Made by a program: the position numbers and the translations under genes. A stretch of DNA of 56,551 nt from Candidatus Hydrogenedentota bacterium (GTDB lineage Bacteria; Hydrogenedentota; Hydrogenedentia; Hydrogenedentales; JAGMZX01), in NCBI GenBank assembly GCA_029556545.1, contig JAKQEQ010000063.1:1-56551 (forward strand), given 5' to 3'. This document shows, in pieces, positions 1 to 5,623 of this stretch. Below the pieces are notes generated by a model. It was not told the origin of the DNA. It searched no databases and worked only from the letters and a program-made list of their open reading frames with translations. Within the stretch, counting starts at the first letter, position 1. Each line of letters begins with the position of its first letter.

Positions 1-6
1 TGGAGT

Positions 7-76
7 GCTGGAGCTTGCTCCAGCTTTCCCGTCCAGCAAGCTAGCTTGCCGGACAAGAGCGCAAGCAAGCTTGCGC
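7..76. repeat. cluster of three short palindromes
   Basis: Three hairpin-forming palindromes lie within 70 bases. 7-24 has arms GCTGGAGC/GCTCCAGC around TT. 31-54 is an imperfect palindrome, GTCC-GCAAGC/GCTTGC-GGAC. 59-76 has arms GCGCAAGC/GCTTGCGC around AA. Closely spaced GC-rich palindromes outside genes resemble REP elements, but the sequence differs from the other two palindrome families in this window. The cluster starts at the window edge and may continue leftwards. Confidence 0.6.
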
Positions 77-582
77 AGTCCACATGCGTCGCGCATTTTC
101 ATCCTCTGCGGGAGAAACCACCGGTTTCATGACAACTCGTACTCGCCCTCGCCCCAACGGCCGAGAACGTCTCCCCTCCCGCAACTTCGGCGACGATTAC
201 CGCCTCGAAAGCAACACCGTCCGCAACTCCGTCCTCGTCCACCAGGACACCTGCATCCACGCCGCCTTCTTCAAAACGCCCCGCCGCCGAACACCGCCCC
301 GGCCCCCCGCATGGCCTCCCATGCGGAACGCACGCGCCACTGGCGGCGTAGGAGCGGGTAGGGAACAAAATCGGAAATCGGAGCGGCACATAGAGCCACA
401 GAGCGGCATTGACACAAGATGGCATTGAGGGTTATACCAAAGCCACATCCTGCTTATGACATGGGTCGGGAAGAACATGCATAGAGGGTGTGTTGGCACA
501 AAAATCCCATGAGGCTTTCGAGACGCGATATGGTATCTTCAGGGAACGTGTTTCGGAGAACGCTTGAAATGCGGCGGGTGAT
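77..582. other. no convincing gene
   Basis: About 500 bases between the palindromes and the 21-bp tandem repeat. The first part (to about 350) is very C-rich on this strand, and open frames there read as low-complexity Arg/Pro or Ala/Val peptides without recognisable domains. The second part is closer to balanced composition. I see no gene, tRNA or clear promoter. Confidence 0.5.
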
Positions 583-666
583 CCTTGCATCGCCTTGTTT
601 CAAGCTTGCAGCGCCGAATTGGAGGCTTGCATCGCGCCACTGCAGGCTTACATCGCCGCATTGTGA
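583..666. repeat. 21-bp degenerate tandem repeat, four units
   Basis: Four adjacent 21-base units begin at 583, 604, 625 and 646. Each starts with a version of GCTTGCATCGCC, followed by a more variable half. The phase is exact, with no insertions between units. Because 21 is a multiple of three, any frame reading through would give a 7-residue repeat, but no supported gene covers it. It lies about 100 bases upstream of the methyltransferase fragment. Confidence 0.75.
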
Positions 667-768
667 ACTTGATTCGATTTGGTTGAAGCCGGAACGGCCG
701 CGATTCATGCGACGGAAGCGACGCGTAAACCACTGCTTTTCAAGGATATAGAGCCGAAGGGACCGAAG

Positions 769-1095
769 ATGGTAGACTACAGCTCGGTTAAGCGGATCAC
801 CCGCCCCATGATGGTGCGCGAAGAGGAGGCTGTCTACCATGCGCGGGAGAAGGGAAGCCTTTTTAGAACTCGCACACCCCCTCGCCTGATCGACCTGTTC
901 TGCGGCGCCGGCGGCATGACGCTGGGCTTTACAAAGCTATGCGGGCATTGCTTCGAGCCGGTGTGGGCCAACGATTTTAATCATTACGCGGCGAATACCT
1001 ACAACGCCAATTTCGGTACCCACTGCATCGAAGGCGACATCAATGATATCCTGGAGGACCCTTCAATTACCCATCGAGAGGCGGCAAGGTTCTAA
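769..1095 (+). pseudogene. truncated DNA (cytosine-5) methyltransferase
   Basis: The fragment encodes the N-terminus of a C5-cytosine DNA methyltransferase. Motif I (DLFCGAGGMTLGF, the AdoMet-binding loop) is at about residues 42-54 and is followed by the motif II-III region (VWANDF, GDIND). The frame then stops at 108 residues, before the catalytic Pro-Cys motif IV, the target-recognition domain and motif X. Family members are usually 300-450 residues, so this cannot be active alone. The start at ATG 769 is chosen because no earlier ATG is in frame; ATG 808 is possible. HNH nuclease genes follow, so this looks like the methylase remnant of a decayed restriction-modification locus. A sequencing frameshift is less likely, because no methylase motif is readable downstream in another frame. 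Confidence 0.8.
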
Positions 1096-1165
1096 CTGGT
1101 CCCCAAAACTTCTCAGCTTATGGCCCAATGATACTGTGGCATAGCCAAGTGAGAACGGCACAACT

Positions 1166-1957
1166 ATGGCGACAAAGCAATCATCCCCTAAGAACTACGG
1201 TGCCCTATGGACGCGAGACGAATTGATACTGGCATTTGAACTCTACTGCCGCATTCCATTCAAGAAGACCAAGGCCAATAATCCGGAAGTAATCACTCTC
1301 GCAAAACTGATAGATCGGTCTCCGGCAGGGGTCGCCCGAAAACTTGGAAACTTCGGAGCTTTCGACCCGGAATTGCAGAAGCGTGGCGTTTCAGGGCTTG
1401 TTCATGCGAGCAAGATGGACGCCCACATTTGGAATGAGTTCAATAACGATTGGAATAATCTTGTACTTGAGGCGAGCAGACTGCGCGAGGCATTGTCTGG
1501 TTCTTCGGAACGCGATGAAGTATCTCCTGCTGAATTCCCAATTCCCACAGGACCATCGGAAAGGGCATCTGTCCGAAAGACCCGAATTCATCAGGCGTTC
1601 TTCAGAGATGCAATCTTGAGCAGCTACGACCGGACATGCTGTATCACCGGTCTTCGGGTTTGCGATGTTCTTGTCGCAAGCCATATTGTTCCTTGGAGTG
1701 TTTCGGAACACTTCAGGACCGACCCGCGCAATGGACTTTGCTTGAGCGCAACATTTGATCGACTTTTTGATCGTGGATTGCTGACCATATCCTCCGATTT
1801 CAACGTGGTAGTATCTCAATCGTTGCGATCCTGTAGCGATAAACAAATAGAAGATTTGATTTGTGTATATCATGGTGCGCCCATGATTCGCCCGCACAGA
1901 TTTCTTCCAGACCAAGCTCATCTTGAATGGCATCGCTCCAATCTATTTCACGATTGA
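1166..1957 (+). CDS. HNH restriction-type endonuclease
   Basis: 263 residues. The N-terminal third (WTRDELILAFELY, then a helix-turn-like stretch ending near GVARKLGNF) resembles the DNA-binding front of HNH restriction enzymes. The C-terminal half carries the beta-beta-alpha-metal core: a CCITG turn, ASHIVPW with the HNH histidine at about residue 175, then DPRNGLCL and FDRLFDRG. It is predicted to be a metal-dependent DNA endonuclease. It follows the truncated C5 methyltransferase on the same strand, which fits a former type II restriction pair. Base composition is visibly more A/T-rich than the housekeeping genes, suggesting transfer. Whether it still cuts without a partner methylase is unknown; the HNH residues look intact. 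Confidence 0.8.
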   Translation: MATKQSSPKNYGALWTRDELILAFELYCRIPFKKTKANNPEVITLAKLIDRSPAGVARKLGNFGAFDPELQKRGVSGLVHASKMDAHIWNEFNNDWNNLVLEASRLREALSGSSERDEVSPAEFPIPTGPSERASVRKTRIHQAFFRDAILSSYDRTCCITGLRVCDVLVASHIVPWSVSEHFRTDPRNGLCLSATFDRLFDRGLLTISSDFNVVVSQSLRSCSDKQIEDLICVYHGAPMIRPHRFLPDQAHLEWHRSNLFHD

Positions 1958-1980
1958 ATGCAGAATGAGGAGGTTGAACG

Positions 1981-2217
1981 ATGGAGAATATGGAAAACGT
2001 CGGTTTCCTTGTTGAGGAATATCGGGCCGAGTTTGACGGCATTGGAATTGAGGACACCGAATCATTGGCGCAGGCGCTTCAGGAAGTTGGCGATTGGACG
2101 CCAAACGCATCTGAGCAGCTTGTTGCACTTGCAAGAAACTACGGCGCGTTCATGCTTCGCAATGCTCTTGCCGTGGCAATTGCGCTTGAGATAGAGGACG
2201 GCGACTTGGGGTTTTGA
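1981..2217 (+). CDS. small acidic hypothetical protein
   Basis: 78 residues, rich in Glu and Ala, predicted mostly helical, with no signal peptide, Cys motif or membrane segment. I do not recognise the family. It is very likely expressed, because a full AGGAGG Shine-Dalgarno sequence lies 8 bases before the ATG. It begins 23 bases after the first HNH gene and ends 27 bases before the next, so the three genes probably form one transcript. A small acidic protein between nucleases could be an accessory or inhibitor subunit, but nothing in the sequence proves that. Confidence 0.6.
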   Translation: MENMENVGFLVEEYRAEFDGIGIEDTESLAQALQEVGDWTPNASEQLVALARNYGAFMLRNALAVAIALEIEDGDLGF

Positions 2218-2244
2218 TTCATGTCAAGAACAGCAATTTGAGAA

Positions 2245-2832
2245 ATGTTCATTGAAGGTGAAATGGGCTTGCAGGGCGTGGACTTGGAGGCGCTCAAGCC
2301 GGAGGAACACATCCTGCTGCAAACCGAGCAAGACCGCGAAGCGGCGCTCCGTTGGCGGATTGCCAATGACATTCGAAAGAAGAAGACCGGCGTTCGGAAC
2401 AAGATTCTTGAATTCCTGCGAGCCAATGTCCGCCATGCAGTCACCGGTGAGGAACTCCGATATGTGGCAAACGACAAGACGGAGTGGGCGCGACGGGTGC
2501 GCGAACTACGAACCGAACAGGGTTTGCCGGTTGCCACGCGAAACACGGGCAGGCCCGATTTGGCAATTGGTGTTTACGTGCTGGAGCAAGACAGGCAAAG
2601 CCCCGGGCACGACCGAAACATACCCGACCCCGTGCGTCGCGCCGTGCTCGTCCGCGACGGATACGCGTGTCGGAAATGTGGATGGACTCATGACCAGTGG
2701 AATCCCTCCGACCCGCGCCACTTGGAGTTGCATCACCGTGAGCATCATGCTGCTGGCGGCGCAAACACCGAGGAGAATCTCATTACTGTCTGCACCGTGT
2801 GTCACGACGAAATACATCGAAATAGCAGATAA
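2245..2832 (+). CDS. HNH endonuclease with N-terminal winged-helix-like domain
   Basis: 195 residues. Residues 30-110 (ILEFLRANVRHAVTGEELRYV, then RVRELRTEQGLPV) look like a winged-helix segment of the kind placed before HNH domains in restriction-linked proteins. Residues 130-192 hold the nuclease core: CRKCGW, LELHHREHHAAGG with the catalytic His pair, ENLITVCTVCHDEIH. Two CxxC pairs would bind a structural zinc. It is the fourth gene in the island and probably co-transcribed with the two before it. ATG 2263 is an alternative start with a better-placed GAAGG. It resembles HNH proteins found beside C5 methyltransferases; its target is unknown. Confidence 0.75.
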   Translation: MFIEGEMGLQGVDLEALKPEEHILLQTEQDREAALRWRIANDIRKKKTGVRNKILEFLRANVRHAVTGEELRYVANDKTEWARRVRELRTEQGLPVATRNTGRPDLAIGVYVLEQDRQSPGHDRNIPDPVRRAVLVRDGYACRKCGWTHDQWNPSDPRHLELHHREHHAAGGANTEENLITVCTVCHDEIHRNSR

Positions 2833-2852
2833 CGAGAAATGCACAAGAACTA

Positions 2853-2989
2853 CACCGGCCCGACCGAAGGTCTCCCACGACTTCGACCGCGCGCCGCGTG
2901 TGGTCTCCCTCTGTGCGTTCTTACCCCATCCTTCTCCCTCGTGGGCGCGGCTATGCGGTCTTCCGCGCGCCATTGAAATTCAGCGCCGT
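2853..2989. repeat. intergenic repeat, copy 1
   Basis: Imperfect copy of the segment at 3411-3530. Both begin CACCGGCCCGACCG, continue through a C-rich CCCCATCCTTCTCCCTCG-like core and end near CGCGCGCC(A/G)TTGAA(A/C)TTCAG. The two copies bracket the MazEF remnant as direct repeats. The core resembles dispersed intergenic repeats with CCCTCACCC/GAGGG arms. Confidence 0.6.
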
Positions 2990-3032
2990 CGGTATATTCA
3001 ATGTAGACACCACCAGATGGGAGCGGTGCGTC

Positions 3033-3275
3033 ATGAGAACACGTGTGCGGAAAAGGGGCAACAGCCTCGCGGTGCGGATTCCGAAGTCGTTCGCGGAGGA
3101 GACGGGCCTCACGGAGGCCTCGACGGTCGAGGTCTCGCTGGTCGAGGACAAGATAGTGGTCGCGACCGTTCCCGGCCCGGAATATTCGCTGGAGGAACTG
3201 ACGGCCGGGATCACGCGTCGCAACCGGCATCCCGAGTTCGAGACGGGCGGGGCCGTCGGGAATGAGGCATGGTAG
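3033..3275 (+). CDS. MazE/AbrB-type antitoxin
   Basis: 80 residues. It opens with the classic swapped-hairpin AbrB/MazE signature (RVRKRGNSLAVRIPKSFAEETGL), followed by TVEVSLVEDKIVV and a toxin-binding tail. Such proteins bind their own promoter and neutralise a MazF/PemK ribonuclease. The next gene starts inside its last codons (ATG 3269, stop 3273-3275), the usual antitoxin-toxin coupling. That toxin is truncated here, so this antitoxin is probably an orphan. ATG 3033 is chosen because it starts right at the conserved domain. Confidence 0.85.
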   Translation: MRTRVRKRGNSLAVRIPKSFAEETGLTEASTVEVSLVEDKIVVATVPGPEYSLEELTAGITRRNRHPEFETGGAVGNEAW

Positions 3276-3427
3276 GCCGCGTATCCGGACCGCGCGATCG
3301 CGGCGAGGTGGTTTGGCTCGACATGGACCCGCAGGCGGGCAGGGAACAGGCTTCGTTGTGGCTGGTCTCCTGCCTGCCCGCCATAGCTTCAGCGAAGGCT
3401 GGGACCGCGCCACCGGCCCGACCGTAG
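3269..3427 (+). pseudogene. truncated MazF/PemK toxin
   Basis: The first 28 codons match the start of MazF/PemK toxins (RGEVVWLDMDPQAGREQA). The frame then passes into unrelated, repeat-derived sequence and stops at 52 codons. A full toxin has about 110 residues; the central sheet and the RNA-contacting and catalytic residues are missing. The breakpoint lies just before intergenic repeat copy 2 at 3411, suggesting the 3' part was lost in a repeat-associated rearrangement. The start overlaps the antitoxin stop, as in intact pairs. Confidence 0.75.
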
Positions 3428-3530
3428 GTCTCCATACACCCTCACCCCGACCCTCTCCCTCGGGGCGAGGGGGTGAACGGCGGCGCCCCGCCGGTGTGCC
3501 GTCCGCGCGCCGTTGAACTTCAGCGCCCGC
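3411..3530. repeat. intergenic repeat, copy 2
   Basis: Second copy of the repeat described at 2853-2989. It has the same first 14 bases and the same 3' end, with a core containing CCCTCACCC and GAGGGGGTGA arms that can pair. It begins at the broken end of the MazF remnant and ends about 30 bases before the promoter of the next gene. Confidence 0.6.
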
Positions 3531-3556
3531 TGCGTTGGGCTTCCGACCGCCTCGCC

Positions 3557-3565
3557 TGCTATCCT
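3557..3565 (+). promoter_or_regulatory. extended -10 promoter element
   Basis: TGCTATCCT lies 31 bases upstream of ATG 3597. It has the TGN extension and a -10-like hexamer; TTGGGC at 3535-3540 could be a weak -35 at 19-base spacing. Confidence 0.35.
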
Positions 3566-3596
3566 GTCGCGAAGGTTTTCATCGAGGAGTCGCGCC

Positions 3597-5039
3597 ATGA
3601 CCCGCAGAGAATTCATCGCGTCAAGCGCCGCCGCCGTATGCGGCGCCGCGTTCCCCGCGTTTCCGCGCATCGCGTTCGGGGCCGACGAGGCCGCGCAGCC
3701 GTTCCTGATTTCGCTGGCCGAGTGGTCGCTGGTGAAGACGCTTCGCGCGGGCAGGATGACGAACCTCGATTTTCCCCGCGCGGCGAAGCGCGAGTTCGGC
3801 ATCGACTGTATCGAGTTTGTGGACCAGTTCTTCGCGGACAAGGCGAAGGACACGGCGTATCTCGGCGAGTTGAAGCGGCGGGCGGAGGAGGAGGGCGTCC
3901 GCATCGGGCTGATCATGCTGGACACGAACGGCCCGCTTGGCGCGGAGGACGCCACACAGCGCGCCCGCGCCATCGAGATCACCCGCGCGTGGATGGACGC
4001 GGCGGCGTTCCTCGGCTGCGCCACGGTGCGCGTGAACGCGCGCGGCGCGGAACACCCGGAAGAACTGGGCCGCCTTATCGCCGACAGTTGCGCGAAACTC
4101 GCCGACTATGCCGCGCCGCTCGGCCTGAACCTGGCCATCGAGAACCACGGCGGGCCGTCGTCGGACCCGGTCTGGCTCGCGGGCGTCATGCGCGCCGTGG
4201 ACAAGCCGAACTTCGGCGCGCTGCCGGACTTCGGCAACTTCCCGCCCGAGGTGGACCGCTACGATGCGGTCGAGGCGCTCATGCCGTGGGCGAAGGCCGT
4301 GAGCGCGAAAGCCATGGGCTTCACTGTCGACGGCGGCGTGGCGGAGACGGACTTCCATCGCATGATGCGCATCGTGCGCGACGGCGGCTACACGGGCTAC
4401 GTGGGGGTCGAGTCCGGCGCGCCGGACCAGGAACGCGAGGCCGACGCCGTCCGCATGACGCGCGAGCTGCTGCTGGGCATCCGCGAGGACTTCACGCGGC
4501 GGACGCCGCTGTTCAACGGCCGCGACCTCGCGGGCTGGGTCGTTGTCGGGGGCGGCGACTGGACCGTCGAGGACGGCGCGCTGGTCGGGCGCAACGGGCA
4601 CAACTGGACCACGGACCCCGAGGTTGCCGGTTCCTGGCTGCGCACGGAGGCGGAGTACGAAGATTTCCGGCTGGAATTGCAGTACGCGATAAACGAAGGC
4701 GGCAACAGCGGCGTCTTCTTCCGGAGCGCCACTGAAAAGAACCCCGCCTTCACCGGCTACGAGATGCAGATCGTCGACGGCCACGGCGCCGCGCCCACCA
4801 CCTACGGCGCCACGGCCCTGTACGACCTCGTCGCGCCCGCGGAAAACCGCGTCCGCCCCGCCGAAGAATGGAATACGGTCACCATCACCGCCCGCCGTGA
4901 CCGCATCGCCATCGACATGAACGGCAAGACCGTGCTCGATACCGTGCAGACCCGGGCCCGCCGGGGCCATATCGGCCTGCAAAACCACGACGACCGCTCG
5001 GTTGTCCGGTTCCGAAACCTCCGCATCGAGGCGCTATAA
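3597..5039 (+). CDS. exported xylose-isomerase-like TIM barrel fused to DUF1080 domain
   Basis: 480 residues. The N-terminus has a twin-arginine-type signal (TRREFIASSAAAVCGAAF), so export in folded form is likely. Residues 30-295 form an AP-endonuclease-2/xylose-isomerase-like TIM barrel with LAIENHGG at about 179-186 and VGVESG near 270, carrying likely metal-ligand glutamates. Residues 300-480 are a DUF1080 (3-keto-disaccharide hydrolase/LamG-like) domain, beginning TPLFNGRDLAGW and including NSGVFFRS. The two domains are usually separate proteins in carbohydrate-oxidation gene sets; joining them suggests sequential action on one oxidised sugar. The start at 3597 is set by the signal peptide and GAGGAG 8 bases before it. 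A second, stand-alone DUF1080 protein is at 24178-24870. The substrate is unknown. Confidence 0.8.
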   Translation: MTRREFIASSAAAVCGAAFPAFPRIAFGADEAAQPFLISLAEWSLVKTLRAGRMTNLDFPRAAKREFGIDCIEFVDQFFADKAKDTAYLGELKRRAEEEGVRIGLIMLDTNGPLGAEDATQRARAIEITRAWMDAAAFLGCATVRVNARGAEHPEELGRLIADSCAKLADYAAPLGLNLAIENHGGPSSDPVWLAGVMRAVDKPNFGALPDFGNFPPEVDRYDAVEALMPWAKAVSAKAMGFTVDGGVAETDFHRMMRIVRDGGYTGYVGVESGAPDQEREADAVRMTRELLLGIREDFTRRTPLFNGRDLAGWVVVGGGDWTVEDGALVGRNGHNWTTDPEVAGSWLRTEAEYEDFRLELQYAINEGGNSGVFFRSATEKNPAFTGYEMQIVDGHGAAPTTYGATALYDLVAPAENRVRPAEEWNTVTITARRDRIAIDMNGKTVLDTVQTRARRGHIGLQNHDDRSVVRFRNLRIEAL

Positions 5040-5326
5040 CCCTTACCTGCCGGCCCGCGCGTCCGCAAGTCCGGCAAACCGGCGACCGTTTCCCCGCCGT
5101 CCGTCTTCAAGCGAAATCTCACGTGGCCGAAAGCGTCTCACAGTAAATACGCTTTGATACGTAGTGATACGCACATGAGACATTATGAGACTATATTCTG
5201 TCTCTCACCCCTGAAACGCGCCCCGGCAGTTTCATTATAAGCCTAATCATATCAACCAGATAACATTCTTGGTATGAAAACTGCTTAGTATTAGTAGCAA
5301 TGGCAGCCAGGATAAGGAGCAGTCCC
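5040..5326. other. A/T-rich intergenic leader region
   Basis: The first 90 bases are GC-rich and include a possible hairpin (TGCCGG/CCGGCA). From about 5130 to 5310 the sequence becomes markedly A/T-rich, with repeated GAGAC/GTCTC words that could pair around 5178-5215. This is unlike any other stretch in the window and is a plausible promoter and leader for the small ORF at 5327. I could not fix a single convincing -35/-10 pair. Confidence 0.4.
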
Positions 5327-5425
5327 ATGCTGAAGCGGATCATCACCGAGTTGATTGCCGAGACCCGGAAGCCCCACCGCCCGGCCCGCGACTTCATTCA
5401 GGAAGTCATCCTGAGCGGCGAATAG
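5327..5425 (+). CDS. 32-residue small protein
   Basis: A 32-codon ORF starts at ATG 5327, preceded by AAGGAG with good spacing, the cleanest ribosome site in this region. The product begins MLKRIITELIAETRKP and ends VILSGE. It is basic then acidic, probably helical, with no membrane segment or signal. I do not recognise it. It follows an A/T-rich leader and is followed by three stacked hairpins and a terminator, so it appears to sit in its own short transcript. Alternatively it could be a regulatory leader peptide, or a chance frame in a non-coding RNA gene. Support for translation is the Shine-Dalgarno sequence only. Confidence 0.5.
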   Translation: MLKRIITELIAETRKPHRPARDFIQEVILSGE

Positions 5426-5439
5426 CGCCTTTCCTCGAG

Positions 5440-5534
5440 ACTTCCGGACCCGCGCCGAAGGGTGCGGGGCATACATCCCGTCCCGTGGTAACACGGGAGC
5501 ATCGCCCGGCACGGATGCCGGGTTTCTTCTTTTT
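5440..5534 (+). ncRNA. candidate structured RNA: three tetraloop hairpins
   Basis: Three consecutive hairpins with four-base loops lie in 75 bases. 5449-5468 has stem CCCGCGCC/GGTGCGGG and loop GAAG. 5482-5497 has stem CCCGTG/CACGGG and loop GTAA (GNRA type). 5505-5522 has stem CCCGGCA/TGCCGGG and loop CGGA, followed by a T-rich tract. The density and regularity of the stems suggest a selected structure, either a small RNA or a structured 3' UTR of the 32-codon ORF. I do not recognise an Rfam family. The stems are read directly; function is inferred. Confidence 0.5.
5505..5534 (+). terminator. intrinsic terminator of the small transcript
   Basis: A 7-bp perfect GC-rich stem (CCCGGCA/TGCCGGG, loop CGGA) is followed directly by TTTCTTCTTTTT, a textbook rho-independent terminator on the plus strand. 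Confidence 0.85.
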
Positions 5535-5555
5535 CAACCCGCGCCGATACGTCAA

Positions 5556-5591
5556 ATGCCCGCGCCAGCCCTTTTCGAGCGGCGCGGGCAT
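5556..5591. terminator. long hairpin between convergent genes
   Basis: Perfect 11-bp arms ATGCCCGCGCC/GGCGCGGGCAT around a 14-base loop. It sits 32 bases beyond the stop of the leftward gene ending at 5624 and downstream of the rightward small transcript. No strong T tract follows on either strand, so it may act as a transcript-end stabiliser. Confidence 0.55.
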
Positions 5592-5623
5592 CTTCCCTGA
5601 CTATCTACCCCCGTCGATTTCCG

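Noticed and set aside
84-428. Open frames in the C-rich start of the window
   Set aside because: Products are Arg/Pro-rich or Ala/Val-rich without domains, no ribosome site is present, and frames on both strands are equally open.
1096-1165. Continuation of the C5 methyltransferase in another frame
   Set aside because: One frame reads GPQNFSAYG, faintly like motif IV, but there is no Pro-Cys pair, no further methylase motifs follow and the HNH gene begins immediately after.
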